From Euglena gracilis (Eukaryota; Euglenida; Euglenophyceae; Euglenales): a stretch of 64,000 nucleotides of DNA. Position 1 is the stretch's first letter. The number at the start of each line of letters is the position of its first letter. The notes under the pieces are model-generated. The model was given only the letters and a program-made list of their open reading frames with translations, was not told where the DNA came from and made no database searches. Where the stretch lies: NCBI GenBank assembly GCA_039621445.1, contig CP154954.1, forward strand, positions 65,120,891-65,184,890, in the 5' to 3' direction. A program made the position numbers and the translations under genes. This document shows, piece after piece, positions 44,531 through 55,407 of the stretch.

Positions 44531-45449
44531 CGAGTCTACAGCGTCGGCCTCGTCCGGGAAGGCGCCGTCCCTGCCGCTGGTTGCGGACGAGGTGGAGCCG
44601 TTCGAGGCGGCCGTCGGGGACGCGGGCACGGAGGACGACGTGTTTGCCGGGACGTGCGGTGGTGGGGCGGCGGAAGTGAAGCCAGCTGCGACGCTGCCGA
44701 TCACCCCCGAAGGCGCCGGAGCACTGGCGGCGGTCGCTGCGGAAGGCACAGGGGCCCGGCGGGCCAGCAGCGCTGATACAGGCTCCGACGGGAGGAGAGC
44801 GAGCAGCCGCCGTCCTTTCTGTCTGTTGTTGCTGCCTCGTTTCCCGTGACTGTGCCCTTGAGCTATGCAACGGGGAATTCGGGGTTTTTCTGGCTGGCAG
44901 GCGTTGCGTTTATCACAGCAAGGCCTCCTGTCTTCGGCGTCTCTTTTCGGCTGCAAAACTGCCACGATGAGTCTGGTGTTTGTTGGGAAGGGAGGGTGGC
45001 AGAAGTGGACTTGAAATGAGGGTTGCTCAAACGGGAACGGGCGGCGCGGCCAGTGGATCCACGGCGTCCGCCTCGTCCGGGAAAGCGCCTTCTCTGCCCC
45101 TGGTGGCAGACGAGGTGCAGCCGTTCCAGGGCGGCGGCGGGGCGTTCGGCAGCGAGGAGGACGTGTTCGCGGGGACGTGGGGTGGCGTTCAGGCTGAGCC
45201 GGCGGCGGTGGCACCGGCGGACGCGACAACAGGCTTCATTGCCACGGCTCCAGTGCTTGCAGAGGCGCCGGCGGTGGTGGATGAGCCTGTGGCCAGCAGC
45301 GGAGGACCAGTGACGCCGCAGGCATCGACCCCCGCGGCGGCAGCCGGGAGCGTGCCGCACAGCTTGGCGAGCCGGATCCTGGGCAGCCTCCCGGCTGGGG
45401 AGGACGCAGACGACGATGTGGAGGATGACGGCCGCAGCCCGTTTTGCAT
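44531..45449 (+). CDS. Cassette unit 6 (exons A6 and B6)
   Basis: A6 44531-44845 and B6 45054-45449. A6 has ARRASSADT instead of ARRDSSADT and the A donor region reads CC/gtgact; both features are shared by units 7 to 9. B6 ends TGCAT/gtgcat, the second donor type, shared by units 4, 7 and 8. Confidence 0.8.
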
Positions 45450-46017
45450 GTGCATTTTTGGCAGCCAATCATTTGTTTTGTTTTGGGATGCAGGGCAATG
45501 GGGGCATTGTTTGGCCACTGTTGAATCTTTTCAGCCACCTTAGCAACCTCGTGGTCAATTAAGGCGATTTTTGTTTTCATTTGCATTTTTCAACTGCTGT
45601 CTACTTGGCCACTTTTGGCTATTTTTTTTTGCCACTCTAGACCATTGTGGGCTGTTTACTCGGCCATTTTGGCCACTTTTGAACTGCTCTTTGGCTTTTT
45701 TTTTTTGCCGCCGTTGGCCATTTTCAGGCCATCTACGGTCATTTTGCGGCATGTTGCCATTTTTGGCTGCTATTTGCTGCGTTTTGACTGCTTCTGACTG
45801 CTTTTGGCAGGTTATTACTGTTTTTGGCTGCTTTCTGGCCACTTTTGGCCTTTGGCCACTTTCGTAACTGCAGACTTGTCACATGTGGAGAAGTTGTGAC
45901 GAACCCCACAATTTAACCGGTGAAAGCATGCCCCTGGGGGAGCGTTGGGATGAACTGGTGGCATGGCGACTGGCCAGCATGGGGGGCTTTGGTGAGCGGA
46001 ACGGGCTGCGCAGCCAG

Positions 46018-46934
46018 CGAGTCTACAGCGTCGGCCTCGTCCAGGAAGGCGCCGTCCCTGCCGCTGGTTGCGGACGAGGTGGAGCCGTTCGAGGCGGCCG
46101 TCGGGGACGCGGGCACGGAGGACGACGTGTTTGCCGGGACGTGCGGTGGTGGGGCGGCGGAAGTGAAGCCAGCTGCGACGCTGCCGATCACCCCCGAAGG
46201 CGCCGGAGCACTGGCGGCGGTCGCTGCGGAAGGCACAGGGGCCCGGCGGGCCAGCAGCGCTGATACAGGCTCCGACGGGAGGAGAGCGAGCAGCCGCCGT
46301 CCTTTCTGTCTGTTGTTGCTGCCTCGTTTCCCGTGACTGTGCCCTTGAGCTATGCAACGGGGAATGCGGGTTTTCTGGCTGGCAGGCGTTGCGTTTATCA
46401 CAGCAAGGCCTCCTGTCTTCGGTGTCTCTTTTCGGCTGCAAAACTGCCACGATGAGTCTGGTGTTTGTTGGGAAGGGAGGGTGGCATAAGTGGACTTGAA
46501 ATGAGGGTTGCTCAAACGGGAACGGGCGGCGCGGCCAGTGGATCCACGGCGTCCACCTCGTCCGGGAAAGCGCTTTCTCTGCCCCTGGTGGCAGACGAGG
46601 TGCAGCCGTTCCAGGGCGGCGGCGGGGCGTTCGGCAGCGAGGAGGACGTGTTCGCGGGGACGTGGGGTGGCGTTCAGGCTGAGCCGGCGGCGGTGGCACC
46701 GGCGGACGCGACAACAGGCTTCATTGCCACGGCTCCAGTGCTTGCAGAGGCGCCGGCGGTGGTGGATGAGCCTGTGGCCAGCAGCGGAGGACCAGTGACG
46801 CCGCAGGCATCGACCCCCGCGGCGGCAGCCGGGAGCGTGCCGCACAGCTTGGCGAGCCGGATCCTGGGCAGCCTCCCGGCTGGGGAGGACGCAGACGACG
46901 ATGTGGAGGATGACGGCCGCAGCCCGTTTTGCAT
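46018..46934 (+). CDS. Cassette unit 7 (exons A7 and B7)
   Basis: A7 46018-46332 and B7 46539-46934. Virtually identical to unit 8. B7 reads STASTSSGKALSLPL, two replacements relative to other B exons, shared with units 8 and 9. Confidence 0.8.
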
Positions 46935-47501
46935 GTGCATTTTTGGCAGCCAATCATTTGTTTTGTTTTGGGATGCAGGGCAATGGGGGCATTGTTTGGC
47001 CACTGTTGAATCTTTTCAGCCACCTTAGCAACCTCGTGGTCAATTAAGGCGATTTTTGTTTTCATTTGCATTTTTCAACTGCTGTCTACTTGGCCACTTT
47101 TGGCTATTTTTTTTTGCCACTCTAGACCATTGTGGGCTGTTTACTCGGCCATTTTGGCCACTTTTGAACTGCTCTTTGGCTTTTTTTTTTGCCGCCGTTG
47201 GCCATTTTCAGGCCATCTACGGTCATTTTGCGGCATGTTGCCATTTTTGGCTGCTATTTGCTGCGTTTTGACTGCTTCTGACTGCTTTTGGCAGGTTATT
47301 ACTGTTTTTGGCTGCTTTCTGGCCACTTTTGGCCTTTGGCCACTTTCGTAACTGCAGACTTGTCACATGTGGAGAAGTTGTGACGAACCCCACAATTTAA
47401 CCGGTGAAAGCATGCCCCTGGGGGAGCGTTGGGATGAACTGGTGGCATGGCGACTGGCCAGCATGGGGGGCTTTGGTGAGCGGAACGGGCTGCGCAGCCA
47501 G

Positions 47502-48419
47502 CGAGTCTACAGCGTCGGCCTCGTCCAGGAAGGCGCCGTCCCTGCCGCTGGTTGCGGACGAGGTGGAGCCGTTCGAGGCGGCCGTCGGGGACGCGGGCAC
47601 GGAGGACGACGTGTTTGCCGGGACGTGCGGTGGTGGGGCGGCGGAAGTGAAGCCAGCTGCGACGCTGCCGATCACCCCCGAAGGCGCCGGAGCACTGGCG
47701 GCGGTCGCTGCGGAAGGCACAGGGGCCCGGCGGGCCAGCAGCGCTGATACAGGCTCCGACGGGAGGAGAGCGAGCAGCCGCCGTCCTTTCTGTCTGTTGT
47801 TGCTGCCTCGTTTCCCGTGACTGTGCCCTTGAGCTATGCAACGGGGAATGCGGGGTTTTCTGGCTGGCAGGCGTTGCGTTTATCACAGCAAGGCCTCCTG
47901 TCTTCGGTGTCTCTTTTCGGCTGCAAAACTGCCACGATGAGTCTGGTGTTTGTTGGGAAGGGAGGGTGGCATAAGTGGACTTGAAATGAGGGTTGCTCAA
48001 ACGGGAACGGGCGGCGCGGCCAGTGGATCCACGGCGTCCACCTCGTCCGGGAAAGCGCTTTCTCTGCCCCTGGTGGCAGACGAGGTGCAGCCGTTCCAGG
48101 GCGGCGGCGGGGCGTTCGGCAGCGAGGAGGACGTGTTCGCGGGGACGTGGGGTGGCGTTCAGGCTGAGCCGGCGGCGGTGGCACCGGCGGACGCGACAAC
48201 AGGCTTCATTGCCACGGCTCCAGTGCTTGCAGAGGCGCCGGCGGTGGTGGATGAGCCTGTGGCCAGCAGCGGAGGACCAGTGACGCCGCAGGCATCGACC
48301 CCCGCGGCGGCAGCCGGGAGCGTGCCGCACAGCTTGGCGAGCCGGATCCTGGGCAGCCTCCCGGCTGGGGAGGACGCAGACGACGATGTGGAGGATGACG
48401 GCCGCAGCCCGTTTTGCAT
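47502..48419 (+). CDS. Cassette unit 8 (exons A8 and B8)
   Basis: A8 47502-47816 and B8 48024-48419. Identical in most of its length to unit 7. The long intron after B8 has diverged at 48590-48640 (TTCATTCTAGACTATTGTGTGC). Confidence 0.8.
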
Positions 48420-48985
48420 GTGCATTTTTGGCAGCCAATCATTTGTTTTGTTTTGGGATGCAGGGCAATGGGGGCATTGTTTGGCCACTGTTGAATCTTT
48501 TCAGCCACCTTAGCAACCTCGTGGTCAATTAAGGCGATTTTTGTTTTCATTTGCATTTTTCAACTGCTGTCTACTTGGCCACTTTTGGCTATTTTTTTTT
48601 TTCATTCTAGACTATTGTGTGCTGTTTTTTCGGCTATTTTGGCCACTTTTGAACTGCTCTTTGGCTTTTTTTTTGCCGCCGTTGGCCATTTTCAGGCCAT
48701 CTACGGTCATTTTGCGGCATGTTGCCATTTTTGGCTGCTATTTGCTGCGTTTTGACTGCTTCTGACTGCTTTTGGCAGGTTATTACTGTTTTTGGCTGCT
48801 TTCTGGCCACTTTTGGCCTTTGGCCACTTTCGTAACTGCAGACTTGTCACATGTGGAGAAGTTGTGACGAACCCCACAATTTAACCGGTGAAAGCATGCC
48901 CCTGGGGGAGCGTTGGGATGAACTGGTGGCATGGCGACTGGCCAGCATGGGGGGCTTTGGTGAGCGGAACGGGCTGCGCAGCCAG

Positions 48986-49903
48986 CGAGTCTACAGCGTC
49001 GGCCTCGTCCAGGAAGGCGCCGTCCCTGCCGCTGGTTGCGGACGAGGTGGAGCCGTTCGAGGCGGCCGTCGGGGACGCGGGCACGGAGGACGACGTGTTT
49101 GCCGGGACGTGCGGTGGTGGGGCGGCGGAAGTGAAGCCAGCTGCGACGCTGCCGATCACCCCCGAAGGCGCCGGAGCACTGGCGGCGGTCGCTGCGGAAG
49201 GCACAGGGGCCCGGCGGGCCAGCAGCGCTGATACAGGCTCCGACGGGAGGAGAGCGAGCAGCCGCCGTCCTTTCTGTCTGTTGTTGCTGCCTCGTTTCCC
49301 GTGACTGTGCCCTTGAGCTATGCAACGGGGAATGCGGGGTTTTCTGGCTGGCAGGCGTTGCGTTTATCACAGCAAGGCCTCCTGTCTTCGGTGTCTCTTT
49401 TCGGCTGCAAAACTGCCACGATGAGTCTGGTGTTTGTTGGGAAGGGAGGGTGGCATAAGTGGACTTGAAATGAGGGTTGCTCAAACGGGAACGGGCGGCG
49501 CGGCCAGTGGATCCACGGCGTCCACCTCGTCCGGGAAAGCGCTTTCTCTGCCCCTGGTGGCAGACGAGGTGCAGCCGTTCCAGGGCGGCGGCGGGGCGTT
49601 CGGCAGCGAGGAGGACGTGTTCGCGGGGACGTGGGGTAGCGTTCAGACTGAGCCGGCGGCGGTGGCACCGGCGGACGCGACAACAGGCTTCATTGCCACG
49701 GCTCCAATGCCTGCAGAGGCGCCGGCGGTGGTGGATGAGCCTGTGGCCAGCAGCGGAGGGCCAGTGACGCCGCAGGCATCGACCCCCGCAGTGGCGGCCG
49801 GGAGCGTGCCGCACAGCTTGGCGAGCCGGATCCTGGGCAGCCTCCCGGCTGGGGCGGACATAGACGACGACGTGGAGGATGACGGCCGCAGCCCGTTTTG
49901 CGA
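48986..49903 (+). CDS. Cassette unit 9 (exons A9 and B9)
   Basis: A9 48986-49300 and B9 49508-49903. B9 is a mosaic: its 5' part follows units 7 and 8 (STASTSSGKALSL), its 3' part follows units 10 and 11 (GADIDDDVEDD). The mosaic suggests conversion or unequal exchange within the exon. The first mariner-like MITE follows in the intron at 50002. Confidence 0.8.
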
Positions 49904-50001
49904 GTGTGCATTTTTGGCAGCCGATCATTCGTTTTGTTTTGGGATGCAGGGCAATGGGGGCATTGTTTGGCCACTGTTGAATCCTTTCAGCCAGCCACCT
50001 A

Positions 50002-50407
50002 CCCCCCCCCCCTATGTCCAACGACCCCCCTATGTCCAATGACCACCCCCCCGGTCAGAGGACACCTTTTCGGAGGTTTGACCAATTTTTTGGTCCCGGC
50101 GAGAAGCGCCGGGACGAAAAATTTTGCTCAAAAATTGGCCAAAAATTTGGCCAAAATGCCATTTTTGACACTTTTTGGACAAAAATTTGTCAAAATTGCC
50201 CAAAATTTTCGGCGCGAAGCCCTGGAAGGGAAAATTTGGGCATTTTTGGGTGGGTAGGGACCCGGGTACCCACCAACTTTCTTTTGACCCCGTGTCCAAC
50301 GACCACCCCCCCGGTCAGAGGACACCTTTTTGGTCACTACCCTATGTCCAACGACCACCCCCCCGGTCAGAGGACAGAGGTTACCGGTCATTGGACATAG
50401 GGGGGGG
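50002..50407. mobile_element. Tc1/mariner-like MITE, copy 1 (TA target)
   Basis: A 406-bp insert runs from a C run plus CTATGTCCAACGACC to GGTCATTGGACATAG plus a G run, inverted. It is flanked by TA on each side, where the uninserted units read CCACCTTAGCAACC. TA duplication and terminal inverted repeats indicate a Tc1/mariner-type non-autonomous element. Inside are subterminal CCAACGACCACCCCCCCGGT boxes and the stem GGCGAGAAGCGCCGG. No transposase frame. Confidence 0.85.
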
Positions 50408-50857
50408 TAGCAACCTCGTGGTCAACTAAGGCGCTTTTTGCCTTCATTTGCATTTTTCAACTGCTCTCTACTTGGCCACTTTTGGCTATTTTTCTTGCCA
50501 CTCTAGACCATTGTGGGCTTTTCTCGGCCATTTTGGCCACTTTTGGACTGCTCTTTGGCTGTTGTTTTTTTTGCCGCCGTTGGCCATTTTCAGGCCATCT
50601 ACGGTCATTTTGCGGCATGTGGCCATTTTTGGCTGCTATTTGCTGCGGTTTGACTGCTTGTGACTGCTTTCGGCAGGTTATTACTGTTGCTGGCTGCTTT
50701 TTGGCCACTTTTGGCCACTTTCGTAACTGCAGCCTTGTCACCTGTGGGCAATTCATCCGGTGAAAGCATGCCCCTGGGGGAGCGTTGGGATGAACTGGAG
50801 GCATGGCGACTGGCCAGCAAGGGGGGCTTTGGTGAGCGGAACGGGCTGCGCAGCCAG

Positions 50858-51775
50858 CGAGTCTACAGCGTCGGCCTCGTCCAGGAAGGCGCCGTCCCTG
50901 CCGCTGGTTGCGGACGAGGTGGAGCCGTTCGAGGCGGCCGTCGGGGACGCGGGCACGGAGGACGACGTGTTTGCCGGGACGTGCGGTGGTGGGGCGGCGG
51001 AAGTGAAGCCAGCTGCGACGCTGCCGATCACCCCCGAAGGCGCCGGAGCACTGGCGGCGGTCGCTGCGGAAGGCACAGGGGCCCGGCGGGCCAGCAGCGC
51101 TGATACAGGCTCCGACGGGAGGAGAGCGAGCAGCCGCCATCCTTTCTGTCTGTTGTTGCTGCCTCGTTTCCCGTGGCTGTGCCCTTGAGCTATGCAACGG
51201 GGAATGTGGGGTTTTCTGGCTGGCAGGCGTTGCGTTTATCACAGCAAGGCCTCTTGTCTTCGGCGTCTCTTTTCGGCTGCAAAACTGCCACGATGAGTCT
51301 GGTGTTTGTTGGGAAGGGAGGGTGGCATAAGTGGACTTGAAATGAGGGTTGCTCAAACGGGAACGGGCGGCGCGGCCAGTGGATCCACGGCGTCCGCCTC
51401 GTCCGGGAAAGCGCCTTCTCTGCCCCTGGTGGCAGACGAGGTGCAGCCGTTCCAGGGCGGCGGCGGGGCGTTCGGCAGCGAGGAGGACGTGTTCGCGGGG
51501 ACGTGGGGTGGCGTTCAGACTGAGCCGGCGGCGGTGGCACCGGCGGACGCGACAACAGGCTTCATTGCCACGGCTCCAGTGCCTGCAGAGGCGCCGGCGG
51601 TGGTGGATGAGCCTGTGGCCAGCAGCGGAGGGCCAGTGACGCCGCAGGCATCGACCCCCGCGGTGGCGGCCGGGAGCGTGCCGCACAGCTTGGCGAGCCG
51701 GATCCTGGGCAGCCTCCCGGCTGGGGCGGACATAGACGACGACGTGGAGGATGACGGCCGCAGCCCGTTTTGCGA
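50858..51775 (+). CDS. Cassette unit 10 (exons A10 and B10)
   Basis: A10 50858-51172 and B10 51380-51775. Ahead of A10 the text CACATGTGGAGAAGTTGTGA of other units is shortened to CACCTGTGGGCAATTC, shared only with unit 11. The second MITE follows at 51874. Confidence 0.8.
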
Positions 51776-51873
51776 GTGTGCATTTTTGGCAGCCGATCAT
51801 TCGTTTTGTTTTGGGATGCAGGGCAATGGGGGCATTGTTTGGCCACTGTTGAATCCTTTCAGCCAGCCACCTA

Positions 51874-52277
51874 CCCCCCCCCCTATGTCCAACGACCCCC
51901 CTATGTCCAATGACCACCCCCCCGGTCAGAGGACACCTTTTCGGAGGTTTGACCAATTTTTTGGTCCCGGCGAGAAGCGCCGGGACGAAAATTTTGCTCA
52001 AAAATTGGCCAAAAATTTGGCCAAAATGCCATTTTTGACACTTTTTGGACAAAAATTTGTCAAAATTGCCCAAAATTTTCGGCGCGAAGCCCTGGAAGGG
52101 AAAATTTGGGCATTTTTGGGTGGGTAGGGATCCGGGTACCCACCAACTTTCTTTTGACCCCGTGTCCAACGACCACCCCCCCGGTCAGAGGACACCTTTT
52201 TGGTCACTACCCTATGTCCAACGACCACCCCCCCGGTCAGAGGACAGAGGTTACCGGTCATTGGACATAGGGGGGGG
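51874..52277. mobile_element. Tc1/mariner-like MITE, copy 2 (TA target)
   Basis: A 404-bp copy of the element at 50002-50407 in exactly the same intron position of the next unit. It differs only by one or two C/A run-length changes and a G/A substitution. Same insertion site means it spread by unit duplication, not by a second transposition. Confidence 0.88.
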
Positions 52278-52727
52278 TAGCAACCTCGTGGTCAACTAAG
52301 GCGCTTTTTGCCTTCATTTGCATTTTTCAACTGCTCTCTACTTGGCCACTTTTGGCTATTTCTCTTGCCACTCTAGACCATTGTGGGCTTTTCTCGGCCA
52401 TTTTGGCCACTTTTGGACTGCTCTTTGGCTGTTGTTTTTTTTGCCGCCGTTGGCCATTTTCAGGCCATCTACGGTCATTTTGCGGCATGTGGCCATTTTT
52501 GGCTGCTATTTGCTGCGGTTTGACTGCTTGTGACTGCTTTTGGCAGGTTATTACTGTTTTTGGCTGCTTTTTGGCCACTTTTGGCCACTTTCGTAACTGC
52601 AGCCTTGTCACCTGTGGGCAATTCATCCGGTGAAAGCATGCCCCTGGGGGAGCTTTGGGATGAACTGGAGGCATGGCGACTGGCCAGCAAGGGGGGCTTT
52701 GGTGAGCGGAACGGGCTGCGCAGCCAG

Positions 52728-53729
52728 CGAGTCTACAGCGTCGGCCTCGTCCGGGAAGGCGCCGTCCCTGCCGCTGGTTGCGGACGAGGTGGAGCCGTTC
52801 GAGGCGGCCGTCGGGGACGCGGGCACGGAGGACGACGTGTTTGCCGGGACGTGCGGTGGTGGGGCGGCGGAAGTGAAGCCAGCTGCGACGCTGCCGATCA
52901 CCCCCGAAGGCGCCGGAGCACTGGCGGCGGTCGCTGCGGAAGGCACAGGGGCCCGGCGGGCCAGCAGCGCTGATACAGGCTCCGACGGGAGGAGAGCGAG
53001 CAGCCGCCGTCCTTTCTGTCTGTTGTTGCTGCCTCGTTTCCCGTGGCTGTGCCCTTGAGCTATGCAACGGGGAATGTGGGGTTTTTCTGGTTGGCAGGCG
53101 TTGCGTTTATCACAGCAAGGCCTCCTGTCTTCGGCGTCTCTTTTCAGCTGCAAAACTGCCACGATGAGTCTGGTGTTTGTTGGGAAGGGAGGGTGGCAGA
53201 AGTGGACTTGAACTGAAGTTTGCTCAAACGGGAACGGGCGGCGCGGCCAGTGGATGCACGGCGTCTGCCTCGTCCGGGAAAGCGCCTTCTCTGCCCCTGG
53301 TGGCAGACGAGGTGCAGCCGTTCCAGGGAGGCGGCGGGGCGGGGGTGGAGGGGGGGGGGGGGGGGGGGGGGCAGGGGGGGGGGGGGGGGGGGGGGATTTT
53401 GGGGGGGGGGGGGGGGGGTGAGGGGGGGGGGGGGGGGGGGAAAGGGGAGTGTGGGGGCAGAACTGGCGGACGCGACAACCGGCTTCATTGCCACGGCTCC
53501 AGTGCCTGCAGAGGCGCCGGCGGTGGTGGATGAGCCTGTGGCCAGCAGCGGAGGGCCAGCGACGCCGCAGGCATCGAACCCCGCGGTGGCGGCCGGTAGC
53601 GTACCACACAGCTTGGCGAGCCGGATCCTGGGCAGCATCCCGGCTGGGGAGGACGCAGACGACGATGTGGAGGATGACGGCCGCAGCCCGGTTTCGAGCT
53701 TACCGAAAGAGGATGTGGAACGGGATTAA
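52728..53729 (+). CDS. Cassette unit 11 (A11 and aberrant terminal B11)
   Basis: A11 52728-53042 is intact. B11 starts at 53251 (GCTASASSGKAPSLPLVADE) but the part coding AFGSEEDVFAGTWGGVQAEP is replaced by a poly-G tract (53341-53451). It resumes at LADATTGFIATAPVPAEAP and, after DVEDDGRSP, reads VSSLPKEDVERD and stops at TAA (53727-53729) instead of using the usual donor. B11 is either a terminal exon of one isoform or a dead copy; skipping it keeps phase between A11 and A'. Confidence 0.6.
53341..53451. repeat. Poly-G tract inside exon B11
   Basis: About 110 bp of almost pure G, with single T, A, C and TTTT interruptions. It sits where other B exons have normal coding sequence of about 100 bp. 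Confidence 0.95.
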
Positions 53730-55189
53730 GTATTGTGCGAAATCTTCTGCATGATATTTGTACTGGATTCCCCACCAGTTTCAGGATATGTGGTGCAATC
53801 TCCTCGGCATTTTTTTTATAGAATCCTTCTTCTTCTGGTGAGCCTCAAACTGTCTGAATTTCTGAGTATATTTATGAACCTTTTTACTTGGTTGTTATGC
53901 CAGATCCTTCAGAATGAAAAATGTGTTTGTTTTTGCTGTGTTTAGGAATTTGGAGTTTAGTGTTTTATTGTTAATTTGCATCAGTATTTGAAGTTTGGCT
54001 TAATGGAAACCTCATCAGGATTTGGTGTAAATTATGTTGTATTTCCTTTAAAAATGGGTTCGCAATTTTTTTCCAAGCAGAATCTTTCCCAGCCATTTTT
54101 AAGCATGCGTCCAGAATTTTTCCGTCATTTTTAGGATTTGTCTAAATCTTTTTCTGGACATAATTTTCCGTCACAATTGTTCCCAGTCAGATCCCCCCTG
54201 GTATGCATTTTGTCAGCCGATGATTGTTTTGTTTTGGGATGCGGGGAGAAGGGGGGCATTTTTTTGGAATATCTTCAGCCATTTTTGCAACTTTGTGGTC
54301 AGTTTGGACCACTCTTGCCTTTATTTGCATTTTTCCACTTCTGGGCATTATTTTTACCACTTTTTGACCCCTGGCTGTTTTTTGGCCACTCTAGACCTTT
54401 TTAGGCACTTCTCGGCCACTTTTGGCCACTTTTTGACTGTTCCTGGCTGGTTTTTAGCCGCCGTTGTCCATTTCTAGGTCATTTTCAGTAACTTTGTGGT
54501 GTGTGACCCTTTGGCTGCTTTTCTGGCTGCCTTTGCTTTTGTAGGTTATTACTGTTTCTGGCTGATCACAAATGCTGGCGAAAGGTCAAGATGGTCTGGG
54601 CAACAAGGCAGGCCACGAGTGCCTGTTTTAATGAATGGCTGTTTTAATGAATAGGGCACCCAGGAGGGTTGCAAAAACATAACAAAAGGGATCTGTATTC
54701 CAAAATTGGCTAATGGTTCAGCAATGCAGAAAATTACGGACAGGTGGCCAGAATGGACAAAAATTGGACGGAAACAGCCCAAAGCGCTGACAATTGAGCC
54801 ACGACGAAGCAATCAGGCAGTGGGGAACAATGCCAAAAAAGGAGTCTAGTTCAGTACCTGGACCATCATTCAGAAACTGATTCTTTTCTACGGAATTCTG
54901 CAAAATTTGGCAACTTTGCTGCAAACTATATAAAGTACCGCAAAATTGTCCTGTATGGTAACCGTGTATTGTTGTTTTGTGCAAGTGAAGTGAAGAAACC
55001 GGACGCTTTTTTGGTGTCCCCCAAATAATACCCCCACGGGGTATTATTTTTTTTGCCCGAAGTCCCGTCCCCATGCGTAAAGGCTCATCTCATTCACTTC
55101 GTTTTTGCCACCTGTAACTCTTCTCTCCCGCTTTGTGGTCTTTGCCGCATGGGGACAGCCATGGTTAAAGAAACCTGCTGCGTGGCCAG
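53730..55189. other. Array 3' flank with degenerate intron copy
   Basis: From about 54190 to 54570 the sequence is a diverged copy of the long cassette intron (GATTGTTTTGTTTTGGGATG, TTGCATTTTTC-ACT, GCCACTCTAGACC, TAGGTTATTACTGTTTCTGG). No B exon precedes it. The remainder (53730-54190, 54570-55180) shows no exon-like block. Confidence 0.65.
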
Positions 55190-55407
55190 CGAGTCCACGG
55201 CGTCGGCCTCATCTGGGAAGGCGCCGTCCCTGCTGCTGGTGGCGGACGAGGTGGAGCCGTTCGAGGCGGCCGCCGGGGACGCGGGCTCGGAGGACAACGT
55301 GTTTGCGGGGACGTGCGGTGGTGGGGCGTCAGAAATGAAGCCAGCGGCGATATTGCCCAATCCCACTGAAGCTCCTGCTGCAAATGCGCCCGGCAGCGCA
55401 GCCAGGG
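55190..55407 (+). CDS. Diverged last A-type exon (A')
   Basis: After gcgtggccag the frame reads ESTASASSGKAPSLLLVADE, VEPFEAAAGDAGSEDNVFAG, TCGGGASEMKPAAILPNPTE and APAANAPGSAAR, then G before gttttc. It enters in phase 2 like all A exons and leaves in phase 1, matching the exon at 56144 (Gly). Its 5' half is an A exon, the 3' half is unique. The donor lies in the end of a transposon-like element that begins at 55403. Confidence 0.78.

Larger units (their letters stand above)
35674..55407 (+). repeat. Tandem array of two-exon cassettes (11 full units plus edges)
   Basis: Units repeat at about 1,478-1,485 bp (1,466 bp at unit 4), and at 1,871 bp where a MITE is carried. Each has exon A (315 bp), a 207-bp intron, exon B (396 bp) and a longer intron ending in TTTTGGCCACTTTTGGC-type DNA. 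Both exons are phase 2-2 and together make 711 bp (237 codons), so gain or loss of a unit keeps the frame. A and B are paralogues: both begin xSTASASSGKAPSLPLVADE, and their bases in that stretch differ mainly at third positions. Edge units (B0, and A' at 55190) are more diverged than inner ones. Confidence 0.9.

Noticed and set aside
50457-52169. Very long antisense open frames over the cassette array (up to 570 codons, also 386-418 codons in other units)
   Set aside because: They read through exons, introns and a transposon alike. The A/B comparison shows less conservation in the antisense frames than in the plus frame. High GC without stops explains them.
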